DNA of 64,000 bases from assembly GCA_020746105.1 (NCBI GenBank), contig CM036658.1:14058689-14122688 (forward strand). The letters run 5' to 3'. Shown here piece after piece: positions 22,028 through 32,944 of the stretch; within the stretch, counting starts at the first letter, position 1, and each line of letters opens with the position of its first letter. The position numbers and the translations under genes were made by a program. Origin of the DNA: Trogon surrucura (taxonomy: Eukaryota > Chordata > Aves > Trogoniformes > Trogonidae). The notes under the pieces were generated by a model. It searched no databases. It had not been told where the DNA came from and saw nothing but the letters and a program-made list of their open reading frames with translations.

Positions 22028-22797
22028 GGAAAGGCTGAAGGAGCTGGGTCTGTTTAGCTTGGAGAAGAGGAAACTGAGGGGTGACCTCATAAATGTTTAT
22101 AAATATGTCAAGGGGGAATGTCAGGAGGATGGTGCCAGGCTCTTTTCAGTGATGTGCAGTGATAGGGCAAGGGACAATGGGATCAAGCTGGAACATAGGA
22201 GGTTCCACAAAAATATTAGAAAAAACTTTTTGACTGTGAGGGTGACATAGCACTGGCACAGGCTGCCCAGGAAGGTTGTGGAGTCTCCTTCTTTGGAGAC
22301 ATTCAAAACCCGCCTGGACATGTTCCTGTGCGCTCTGCTGTAGGTGGTCCTGCTCTGGCAGGGGCGTTGAACTAGATGATCTTTGAGTTCCCTTCCAACC
22401 TCTAACACTCTGTGATTCTGTGATTCAGCAAAACCTTTGACACAGTCTCCCATAGCGTTCTCCTGGTAAAGCTGGCAGCCCACGGTTTTGATGGGTGCAT
22501 CCTTTGCTGGGTTAGAAACTGGAGGGGTGACTGGACTCAGAGAGTGGTGATAAATGGTGCTGCACCCAGTTGGCTTCTGGTGACCAGTAGTGTCCCCCAA
22601 GGATCAGTACTGGGCCTAGTCCTATTCAACATGTTTATTGACAAATTGGATGAGGGGATTGAGCCTATCCTTCATAAATACACAGATGACACTAAGCTGG
22701 GGGAAAATGTCAATCTGCTGGAGGGTAGAAAGATGCTGTAGAGGGACCTGGATAGGCTGGGTCAATGGGCCAAGGCCAACAATATGAATTTCAACAA

Positions 22798-22971
22798 CGG
22801 GGGCCGGTTAACTCACTTGGTTAGAGCTTGATGCTGATAACACCAAGGTCTTGGGTTCGATCACCGTTCAGTCCACACGTGTTGCCTGATTTAGTTGAGA
22901 GGCAGGGAGGTTGAATTAAAAGATCTCTAAGGTGTCTTCCAGTCTAAGCCATTCTATGATTCTATGATTCT
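22798..22971 (+). mobile_element. tRNA-Ile-derived SINE with CR1 tail
   Basis: The head at 22802-22870 resembles a tRNA-Ile. It begins GGCCGGTTA, has an A-box-like TTAACTCACTTGG at 22808-22820, an anticodon-loop-like CTGATAA and a B-box-like GGTTCGATCAC at 22854-22864. The acceptor and other stems are decayed, so it is not a working tRNA gene. After a short spacer, the second half (from about 22884) matches the 3' UTR of CR1 and ends in ATTCTATG repeats. It interrupts a CR1 frame: the interrupted CR1 reads TTCAACAA before and GACCAAGG after. At most two bases (AA) are duplicated, as expected for CR1-type integration. The structure matches the TguSINE1 type described in passerines. It would be transcribed by RNA polymerase III and copied in trans by a CR1 enzyme. 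Confidence 0.85.
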
Positions 22972-23055
22972 AAGACCAAGGACAGGGTCCTACACTTTGG
23001 CCACAATCACTCCCTGCAGCGCTACAGACTGGGGGAGGGGTGGCTGGAGAGTGGC

Positions 23056-23593
23056 ATGGCAGAGAGGGACCCGAGAGTACTGGTTGACAATCAGTTGAAC
23101 ATGAGCCAGCAGTGTGCCCGGGTGGCCCGGAAGGCCAATGGCATCCAGGCTTGTGTCAGGAACAGTGTGGACAGCAGGAGCAGGGATGTGATTCTGCCCC
23201 TGTGCTCAGCACTGGGGAGGCCGCACCTCGAGCCCTGTGTGCAGGTCTGGGCCCCTCACTGCAAGAGAGACCTTGAGGGGCTGGAGCGGGTCCAGAGGAG
23301 AGCAACGAGGCTGGGGAGGGGACTAGAGGGACAGTCCTGTGAGGAGAGGCTTAGGGAGCTGGGGGTGTTTAGCCTGGAGGAGACTCAGGGGGCACCTTCT
23401 CACTCTCTACAACTACCTGAAGGGAGGGTGTAGTCAGGTGGGCGTCGGGCTCTTCTCCCGGGCAACCAGTGACAGGACGAGAGGGCACGACCTGAAACTG
23501 AGTCAGAGAAGGCTGAGATTAGATGTCAGGAAGCACTTCTTCATGGAGAGGGTAATCAGGCATTGGAATGCACTGCCGAGGGAAGTAGTGTAG
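23056..23593 (+). pseudogene. CR1 ORF2 C-terminal region in two frames
   Basis: The first frame (23056-23433) covers the block from [17 protein letters not shown] to [15 protein letters not shown]. The true family frame then continues in 23339-23593 as [39 protein letters not shown]. The shift is due to a short deletion in the segment that normally reads [11 protein letters not shown]. The same deletion exists in another copy of the window, so it was probably already in the parent element. It is not functional on its own. Confidence 0.82.
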
Positions 23594-23736
23594 TCATGGT
23601 CCCCAGGGGTGTTTAAGGAAAAGCTGTATGAGGCTCTTAGTGCCATGGTCTGGCCTATGTGGTGGTGTTGAGACATAGGCTAGACTTGATGATCTCAGAG
23701 GTCTTTTCCAGCCTCAAAAATTCTGTGATTCTGTGA

Positions 23737-26700
23737 ACATGATAGAGTGTAGTTGTAGAGGCCTCACTACACTACACTAGTTCTATTTCACTTCTTTTCC
23801 ACCAGTTGATAATGTTCAGGAAAAAAAGATATCTCTGAGGGTCTCTTTTGGTTTATCCTTCTAGCTCATAAATTCCCTGATGATAGATGTTTAAGAGAGA
23901 CTAACACTATTAAAGAATGCATTAGCCCATTGCTGACTTTTTATTTTAGAGCTCCTCAGCAAACTTTCTCAGTGTCTCACACTATCTTCCAGGGCATCCA
24001 ACAGAGTCTATCAAATAGAATTTCTGTTATGCATTTGGATTCTTCAAGCAATTCACTCCTAATAGCTGTAATTACTGACCTAATGTCTTTATCTCTTTGA
24101 AGACCTAATGTCTTTACCTCATTATTGAAATTCCCCTTATGTTTTAATCAACAGTCTTATTCAAGCACCTGTAGTGTAGGGATAGAGATCTAATTACGAA
24201 ATTTGATATCTCTGCATATTTAGATATGCTAGCACATTTTAAGTTGTTTTATGATTTGTAAGCAACAGCTTTATACTACTAATTGTTGTGAAATCTTCAC
24301 CTTGTCTGTGTTATTATTCTCCTTTACCTGTGAGGAGTGCCTAAAGATTATATTTTCTGTGGTATCTGATTCAGATTTTTCCATTTGTCTTATATTACCT
24401 GCCTTTTTTTTTTATTTATTAAGCAGCAAGAACCCTCTATGGGAATTTAAAATATTGCTCCTTTATTTAAGAAGGGAATGGAACTACTTTGGGAAGTTAG
24501 ATAGAAGAAGAAAGACCTTCTGGGAGCTACAGCCTCCCCCCTAACTGTCTATTCTATTATATGAAATAATGCTATTTTTAATCTTAAAAGTAGGTAGAAT
24601 TATAATACATAATTATTCAATATCATTTTAAGATCTCTATCATGTATTTCTTCTAGAAGTGCTATTTACAGCTGGCAGTACTGTTGTCAACTCTCCTGTT
24701 TTCTCAGCCAGTAAAATTCCTGTCGCTTCATGGTACAGTTTTGAGTAACTTTGTCTGACACAAAGCTAATTTTCTCTATACTTGTTTTAATCTCTGTTAC
24801 TAGAAAGAAAACCTCCAATTTTTACTTTTAAAGTTTGTAGTGATTTCATATGCTCACAGCTACAAAGAAGCAAGTTTTGAAAGAATTTCTGATACAGCTG
24901 AACCAAGATGGAAAGTAAGTGACACACAATCGTGTTGCACACACAATACAGTATATTTGCAATTTAATACTAAGCAGGTACTGTATTCCATTTATTTGTT
25001 TTCAATGATGTGGGACTTTTTAGTAGATATAGTTCTATTTATCTCAATAAAAAAACATGCATTGAAATGTGTGCAATAGCATTAGAAAACAAAGATACTA
25101 AGTATTTTCAATGACCTTATTTCTAAATGGTGTGTTTTTATGGACCACTATCTTTAGAACTCACAACACGTCATTACAATGTGCATACATAAATACAGAA
25201 ATATGTTTTTCTTCTTGGAGTATTTAGCTTAATCTAAAATAAGTATTGTAGCAATATTCCCTCTCTCTCTTTCCAAGACCACTTCAATTCTAAGCCATGA
25301 AAAAGTGAAAGGTCTTGCTGAATTTCAGTGGTAAATAATCTCGGATTTAGAAGATGGACATTCTAGGACTAGATCCTAACCTATATGGTGTGCAAATTAT
25401 GTTTTCTAGTGAATAAGAAAGGTGTATGTATTAGTGCTTATGTGATTGCCCTGTTAGCTAGAGTCTTGTTTTATTGCTGTTGGACTCAAGCTGTAGCACC
25501 TTAAGCTATAGCAGTTTTCAGCTGCTAGAAAAAACGCAGTAAGACAATGCTGAAATAGTAAAGGACTACACTGCCATTCAGTGTAGTCACGTTTTGATGG
25601 CACAAAGGTGAGGACATATGTATTATGTTGTGAATTATCACATAGGGACATGTGGAGACATCTCATGCGATAACGTCTTGAGGTTATGTTCAATAGGCAA
25701 AACCATGACAGTGCAATTCCACACACCTTCCTTTTGAAAGGGGTCCCTGAAGTGAATTACATCTCAAACCATGTCTAGGTGTGGAGAGAAAGAACAATCA
25801 AGGGCTTGAGATCAACAAAAGAAGTTAGCTGTTTTAACACAGAGTCCAAGTTCATTCTTCAGCTTTCATTTAGCAGATACTATGTCTTTGTCACTTACTT
25901 CACAAGAATTTAATCTATGTATTCAGTAGAGATTTTTTTATTTTACAACTGACAGCTTTTTATAACACAGTATAGCTTCTTCATATTTACTTTTATCACA
26001 TATTATTCAACCTCCCCTTTGCTCCACACACACTCCATTTTATTCCAAATGTTCTAAACTATGTGTTTCTGTCTGCTGCCTGTAAGATAACCACTAACAT
26101 TGTCCTTGTCACTCTCTTTTTTACACAGTTGGTTCCACGCGAAACCAAAAGACATTTATTTGCTCCATCTGTAACTCAGCTCCTACACTTTTGACCTTAA
26201 CTTTTATTGGATTTTAAAGTTTGCAGATTCCATTTCAGATCTGAAGAAGGCTTCCGAGAAAAAAATTATCCTATTTTTTTTTCCAACTGTATGAAATTTT
26301 TCTAGTAAAACATATATTTTCCAACTAGACAGCTTGTCCTCTGCCCCTAACCTATAACAAGTACATGAACATTAACATTTTTTCTTTCAGTTATAAAAAG
26401 AGTAATTAAACATATTTTTCCTATATAAGAAAATTTTTGTGAAGAGTTGACTTTACTGAGTATTCTGAGATTCTCAGAGATGAGTTAAATTATCTGAACC
26501 AGGTATAGACCAGTTAATACAAAAGGTATTCCCATTTCATTACATATGTCTTAAGAGTGAATATAAAAATAATACGAAGCTAATAATGCTTGTCTTCCTT
26601 GTCTGTAACTCCACTGATAATACTTACACAAAAACCCTGTATCATATGACTAGGCAGTAATTGGAAGGCACATGCTCCACTGAGTGATTTATTTATAAAA

Positions 26701-29687
26701 TGTAATTAGAATTCTCAAGTGATGTACAGCCATGTAGGTTCTTGATGGTCGATTCAGTCAAGGCTAGTAAAATTCCTCGATGGCAACACCCATCAAATTA
26801 CAAACAATGTCACAAAATGACAGGGTCAGTCAAAATTGTGCAGCTTTTCTTAGATGGTTTTTGCAAAAGTGTTAAATGCTTCCAGCAGATGACTTTACAT
26901 ACAAATGAGAATGACTCCTGTGAAAAACAACAATCTACTTTATTTATTCCTACTGTTGGAAAGCATATATCTACTCTGGAGGTTACTGTTCTGTTATTCC
27001 ACCTTGGTGTTCCCCTCCTCCAAAAATAATGTCATGTTCATGTATAGAAAGTACTACATAGATGGAATGCAAATGTAATTCCTGACCTATATATTTGTCA
27101 CCATAAGAAAAAGTTGATAATATTTATAAAGAGTAATATTTATAATGTTTTTATAACACAAACACATAATAGAAAAATAGAAGAAAATGTGGTGTATAAC
27201 AGAAAACAATGTTGTGACAAAATTCAGAAGGGTGAGGAAATAAATATTTTTTTTGTAATGAGATTTTGAGTTAGAAATATGCCAGTAGGTACAATGCATT
27301 TCTATAGTTTGTTGGTTTATTTTATTTTTTTTTAAAAAAGCTAAAACAGAGCTACAAAACACAAATAAGAACAGTCACATTGCATAATATGTCAAGTTCC
27401 TCATTGAATTCTTTAGTTAATTTTCCCACTTCATCCACAAGCCACACCTGTCAAAAGCAATCAATGCAGTGCTGCCTACTTGCTGAAGCAATGGCAGTTT
27501 CCAACAGTAATATATAAGACAGCTAGAAGTAGATGGTCTATTAATATCTTTGAATTGGTATCTTGTGGCAGAAGCTTATAAATTTCCCAAATAATTGCTA
27601 TCAGGTTAAGTGGAAGGCTCATTCCATTTATTAAATAAATATGTTGATGCATTTCTCTTCAGTAAGGCACAGTAATTGAACAACATAATAATAAAAGTGT
27701 AAGTCTCTATTTCAAACCAAGACTCCTTTTAACTTAGTTGATAATCCCCTGAGCAATTTCCCTGCTTTCATTGACATGTTATTAGGTGTAAGTTTAGAGA
27801 AGTTCTACATTTGTCTGTGTATCTGTCTAACAAAATCTCATTGCAGTATCATTAGATTTACTGTAAGAAAGTCATTTAAGGCCTGTGATACATTGTTAAC
27901 TTAATCTAAGTACTGCAGAGCTAAGATCACGCCTTTGCTCACTAGCATAGTCCTTTGGGCTACTTACAATGGTAAGGTTCATGTAATCAGTAAGACCTTT
28001 TGAGAATCTGATTCCCTGAACACGCGCTATCCTTGCCATCATCTGTGTGCTCTATTTTGAGGATGCACTTACTAGAAAAATTGTGAGAATATCCTCTAAA
28101 TTTACTAGAAACAAAAACATAAAATGGTGGTTTCTTATATAGCGACTTTGTGAAAAAGAACAAGGGAAGAAAGCTAACAATGAACACAATAAAACTATAA
28201 TAAAAGTTAGCAAAAAGTTTTCACCATGTTTCCAGAATGAAGGAAATACTAAATTTGTATTGAAAACTAATTAAGAAAAAGATTTTATACCAAGTTTTAT
28301 ATTCCTCATTGTGAACATCCAGTTTGACCTTTACTTCAGGTGCAGATAATTTGTTTTAATTCTGCTTTCAGTCAATACTTGTTTTTTTTTATCTTTAGTT
28401 CTTATTTCTTTTGATAAAGTAATATATAATTAAAGTTATGAAATTATGGACCTGATGATCCCTTTTAAAGAGTATGCCACACATTTTTTTGTAGTTTACC
28501 TAAACATACTAGAGGGGTGCAAGAAAGGGAACAGTGAATGGATGATTTTAGAAATCAAAGCTGAAATTAAAGAATCAATGTCTGGTGGCATAAGTGGACT
28601 TGTTCTATGTTTAAAAGAAAAGGAAGTATCAAGAAAGTAGATGAATGATACCCATCTCCTGCATCATAGGAAATAAGAAGACATTTGAGCAGGCAAGAAA
28701 GTTACTGAGTCAGAGAAGCTGATCTTCATTTAGTTTGAATACTGAGTTATTGTATACACAGAAATTCTATGGATGGGCTTCTTGTTTTCCTAAGCTAAGT
28801 TTTGGAAAACAGGTCTTTAAGAGAAAACTTTAAAGGCTTTTTTTTTCTCTGTGACTTGAAGGAGGAAGACACCTAGTGCTGACTGAAGTTGCCATTGCTT
28901 TGCATATAGGGTAGGTCAGAAGATGGACTGTAGCTAATAGACTTCCAGTGTGTAACATTTTCTTCTTTAAAGATGTTGAACAGCTGAATTCCAAAAAAAA
29001 AAAAAAATAAAGTATTTGGTAGTTCTATCTAGCCGAGAGCTTAACATTCTTTCACAAGATGAAATATTACCATAGTTAAATAAAGGTTTTTTAGAATAAC
29101 TTTGGACTGTGTAAAGTATTTTCTGTTTTACAAAAACCCCCACAGTCTTCTAAACTTAAGGCACTGCAGATGATAAATATTGGATACTTGACGTATCTGA
29201 CTGCTGTGCACATTTTGTATGACATATCTTTGAGAAGTCATTGTCTAAAGAATTATTATCAGGCTATTCCTTCTTTATTGTTTTATACAAGAGCAGATTT
29301 GAAATAATTCAAACTGATTCATATCTAGTAGTTGTAGAACCATTACGAGACATATATAATTTTGCATGATATTGAATAACAGACATCGCTGGTATTTGAG
29401 TCATAAGACTGAAGTTAATCTCATCTGATACTTTTAAAACAGTAAGGTAGGTGGTGTTTGTTCAGCATTGAAAAAATCAGAAGGGGGTTATTTAATGAGC
29501 TATTGGCTCTTGATTATTAATTTTTCAGTTACAGTATAGACAATGAGTTCCTCAATCTTTGCAATGTACAGGGAAGAAGGGTTGCTACTGAGCAATTCTG
29601 GTTTTGCTTCTGGACTTTTTCAATTTCAACAGAAGTTAGTTTGTGAAGAAAGCTAATTACAGGTGAGGATAAACCTGAAATAAACAG
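23737..29687. other. Long unique AT-rich stretch
   Basis: Nearly 6 kb without a recognised gene or transposon. Small features only: a short direct repeat of GACCTAATGTCTTTA at about 24078 and 24102, T-runs near 24405 and 27315, and an A-run at about 28991-29006. Open frames of 60-95 codons exist but none looks like a known protein. Confidence 0.5.
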
Positions 29688-30746
29688 TGTAATGGGTTTG
29701 AGTCTGGCAGGGTTTTTGGTAGTGGAGGGAGGGATGTGAGGGATGACTATTGCAAAACTTTGAGAGCCTCCTCAAGCCCCAGGTAAAAATCAGCCCTGCC
29801 TCTGGCCAAGGCCAGGCCATTCAGCACCACTGCATTCAGTGTATTTACGAGGGGAAGCTATTGGAACATTTTCCTCTTTCACTTTTTTTCGTCATCCCTT
29901 TTTGCCTTCTCTGGTTGTCTTTTTCTTTCACTTTGGGGAGGTTTTTGGTTGATTTTTTGTTTGTTTGTTTGTTTTTCTTTTTGAAGGAGGGGGAGGTGAG
30001 ATGAAAGCAAAAGGACACAGTCAGTGAGGAAAGTAGAGGAGAAAGCCACTGGAGCAGAGCATTTCCTTGGAGTCCTGTAGAGAGTGAGACATCAGGGAGA
30101 TGGATGCCTGCCAGCTGAGGGGATTGACAGCAATGAGAACATACAGGTTGCAGCAATATTTGGAGAACCCCACATCATAGGGAAGAGAGATGGCACAGGA
30201 CTGGGTGGCATGCCCTTAGTGACCCATGAGCCTGAGTCGAATGGACTCATGTGGAGGGAGAAGGTTGCCTCTCATGAAATGGACACCACGTGGCAACAGG
30301 GGAAGACTGCAAGAAGAATTCTTTCCCAAGAAGGAAGGACTGCCATGGACAAAGAGTAGTGGCCAGATGAACTGCACCCATGACCCCCTGCCCCTGCCTT
30401 TTGCACTGATAGGGGAAGGAGGTAGCTGGGAATATGGGAGGGATGGGAAGTAAATGTATTTAAGATCAGGTTATACTTATTTATGTATTCTTCTCACTAT
30501 CCTACTCCAATCTAGTAAAAAAAAATATGGCGGCAAATTAAATTTATGTTTTCTCCCTAAGTCTACTGTGTTTTTTGCCCATGACCATGAGTGGTGATCA
30601 GATACTCCTTGTACTAATCTCAATCCTTGAGCTTTTTTAGTTGAATTCTCTGCCTCCACATCCCTGTGGAGAGAGGAGTGGAGGAAAGAGTGAGTGAGTG
30701 GCCAGGTGGTTCTTTGTGCCAGCCCAGGCAGTCAGCTCATATCACA
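29688..30746 (+). mobile_element. Long ERVL-like solo LTR
   Basis: It begins TGTAATGGGTTTGAG and ends near TCATATCACA, about 1,059 bases. The order of blocks matches the nested LTR at 12864-13530: CTGGCCAAGGC, a purine-rich middle with several short accidental open frames, TTTTGCCCATGACC, CTTGAGC and a TGTGCCAGCCCAGGC stretch at the end. A (TTTG)n run at about 29955-29974 and an AATTAAATT stretch near 30538 are inside. No gag, pol or env sequence was seen on either side. No exact target duplication is visible, so the right end could shift by a few bases. Confidence 0.68.
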
Positions 30747-32277
30747 GCAAATAACCAGTCCAGTTTTGATAAACAGTGATTCTCTCTATGTTTAAAAATA
30801 GTACGACACACATTGTTTCATCTTCTGACTGGTGCAGTTGTCCTTGGCCTCAATTTTTTTAGCAAGAAACACTACTTTATGTATTGTGATAGTGATGATG
30901 AAATACCTGTACCTTAAATTACACTGAAGTTTGGTCTATTACCACTTCCATCTGCTCATTAACTTGAAAAAAATGGATTAGAAGACTAAACTGTTTTAAT
31001 AAATCTTCAAGAAGAATCTGTTGTTATTCAGAATTTCTTGTGACAGTACATTACATGAATTTTCTTAAAGCATGTACTTATCTTACTTCATGCATAATTT
31101 ACATCAGGAAACGAAAAAGCCTACGTTAACTTACGTTTAATAATGTCTACTTTTTATGTGTGTTAACACAATAATACACTTAAAAAGAAATGCATGGTGA
31201 TTCAACTCTTTGACCTCTGATAAAGTCAATCAGTTAGACTCTTCTACCACTCTCCTTTCATTAATATGGTTCTGTTGAAATCAGTAAGGTTTTTGCTATG
31301 CCAGACTCTGAAAAGATGGCTTAACTTTTGGATAAGCTATGCTTTATTGAACCATATCTACTTTAAATAAATTCCCAGCAACAGTCCATCTGCTATAAGC
31401 ACATATTTTTCTTCCTTCCTTTACCTATTAAAAAAATCCTCAAATTTTAAAAGGTTGGCTGTTTGTATAAACATGTGTGATGCATTTTTTTTTTAAAAAA
31501 AGATGTTAATTTTGATGTCATATTTATAAATGTGAAGGTACTAGTATGAAGAATTACAAAATTTAGAAGATTCATTAGACTAGCATTATACCTGTGAGCT
31601 CCTGTTGGAAATTAAAATGGGTTTTGTATTATGGAGTAAACAAGTTCTGATATTCCATATTCTTGATCTCATTAATGTTGGATTCATTGACACTGCCACT
31701 GTCAGTGATGCTCACACAGACACAAAATAATTGCACTCAGAACAAAAACACAAACGTACAATGTGCACAACCAGACACAGTAACTTGAGATAAAAGCATA
31801 TGGCTACTACAATTCCTCCTTGGAACTGTAGTTGTTGTCCCAGGTCATTGGGGACTTTCTCAATTTCTTCATTTTCTTAAGGTGCAACTTGGTCACAGAT
31901 AGTTTTTTCTCTGTAGCTTGCTTTATAAGGTAGTTTCTGTGAAGATGAGCATAACTAAAGTTATGGTTTTAAAACTGTCTGACATTTCTGCCTTTTTTAT
32001 TTTCTTGGGATTATGCCAATTTAATTCTTCCTGTCTTAAGTGGCCATATGACCTAGACTGAACTCTACTTTCAAACTGGCAACAGATATATCTAACATCC
32101 AATTCCAGCACAACACATCCAATGGATCATTTGGTTTTACTTTATTTTGATGGCACTAATATACATGTAAATGATTAAATACATAACGCCTTTTTAATAT
32201 AATGAGCTAATTCCTACAAAAATCGTTCATCTAGTTACTTGGAATGCACAATAATAAATGATTGAGTTCTTTCTCAT
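30747..32277. other. Unique sequence
   Basis: No gene recognised. An A/T-run is at about 31488-31504. The segment at about 31690-31850 is slightly GC-richer but unidentified. Confidence 0.42.
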
Positions 32278-32938
32278 GTCACAGAATCACAGAATTGTTG
32301 AGGCTGGAAAAGACCTCTGAGATCATCAAGTCTAGCCTATGTCCCAACACCATCACATCGGCTAGACCACAGCACTAAGTGCCACATCCAGTCTTTCCTT
32401 AAACAGCCCCAGGGACTATGACTCCATCACTTCTCTCGGCAGTGCATTCTAATGCCTGATCACCCTCTCCATGAGGAACTGTCTCCTGAGACCCAACCTA
32501 AACCTCCCCTGACTCAGTTTCAGGCCATGCCCTCTCGTCCTGTCACTGGTTGCCCCGGAGAAGAGCCCGACGCCCACCTGACTACACCCTCCCTTCAGGT
32601 TGTTGTAGAGAGTGAGAAGGTGCCCCCTGAGTCTCCTCCAGGCTAAACACCCCCAGCTCCCTCAGCCTCTCCTCACAGGACTGTCCCTCTAGTCCCCTCC
32701 CCAGCCTCGTTGCTCTCCTCTGGACCCACTCCAGCCCCTCAAGGTCTCTCTTGCAGTGAGGGGCCCAGACCTGCACACAGGGCTCGAGGTGCGGCCTCCC
32801 CAGTGCTGAGCACAGGGGCAGAATCACATCCCTGCTTCTGCTGACCACACTGTTCCTGGTACAGGCCAGGATGCCATTGGCCTTCCGGGCCACCCGGGTA
32901 CACTGCTGGCTCATGTTCAACTGGTTGAACACGAGCCA
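32278..32938 (-). mobile_element. CR1 LINE copy, minus strand, ending in a fold-back
   Basis: On the minus strand this is a 5'-truncated CR1 of the same subfamily as the copy at 22425-23736. It carries [40 protein letters not shown], then the same frameshifted [19 protein letters not shown]. The 3' UTR and a weak CACAGAATCACAGAAT tail lie at 32278-32296. At its 5' end (32907-32938) the first element bases are repeated in inverted orientation with a two-base loop, so the copy terminates in a small hairpin. Confidence 0.9.
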
Positions 32939-32944
32939 TGTCAA
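32582..32944 (-). pseudogene. CR1 ORF2 C-terminal fragment
   Basis: A 120-codon open frame on the minus strand. The first residues (before NQLNMSQQC) come from the fold-back sequence and are not CR1 protein. The remainder is almost residue-for-residue the same as the frame at 23056-23433, including the switch to [10 protein letters not shown] caused by the shared five-base deletion. After this the family frame continues out of register. Not functional. Confidence 0.8.

Larger units (their letters stand above)
20792..22424 (+). mobile_element. CR1 LINE copy, 5'-truncated, GATTCTGT tail
   Basis: This copy starts in the segment before the reverse transcriptase fingers (CCTGAGGCCCCAGAGGAAG, compare 4556 onward) and runs to a GATTCTGT tail at about 22424. 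Its coding region is nearly open: a frame from 20912 with reverse-transcriptase motif A ([13 protein letters not shown]) is followed by a stop at 21359-21361 and another about 15 bases on. The same frame then reopens at 21386 with VPQGSVLGP and [10 protein letters not shown] two-base deletion near 21987 shifts the frame before the C-terminal block (21924-22250). The tail is followed without a gap by another CR1 copy. Confidence 0.92.
22425..23736 (+). mobile_element. CR1 LINE copy of a second subfamily, carrying a nested SINE
   Basis: It begins at the motif A coding segment ([13 protein letters not shown]) exactly where the previous copy's tail ends. The protein shows [13 protein letters not shown] and YTDDTKLG (family form FADDTKLG) before a SINE interrupts it at 22798-22971. 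The second half codes for [39 protein letters not shown] and, in a shifted frame, [20 protein letters not shown] and [17 protein letters not shown]. The tail at about 23720-23736 is short. A five-base deletion near 23385 shifts the frame and is shared with the copy at 32278-32938. Confidence 0.9.

Noticed and set aside
22121..22600. A 159-codon minus-strand open frame
   Set aside because: It is antisense to the end of one CR1 and the start of the next.
22802..22870. Functional tRNA-Ile gene
   Set aside because: The A and B boxes are present but stems and acceptor end are decayed, and CR1 tail sequence follows, so it is a SINE head.
30084..30453. Two overlapping plus-strand open frames as a small gene
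   Set aside because: They lie inside an LTR and are purine-rich, low-complexity translations; kept only as a remark on the LTR.
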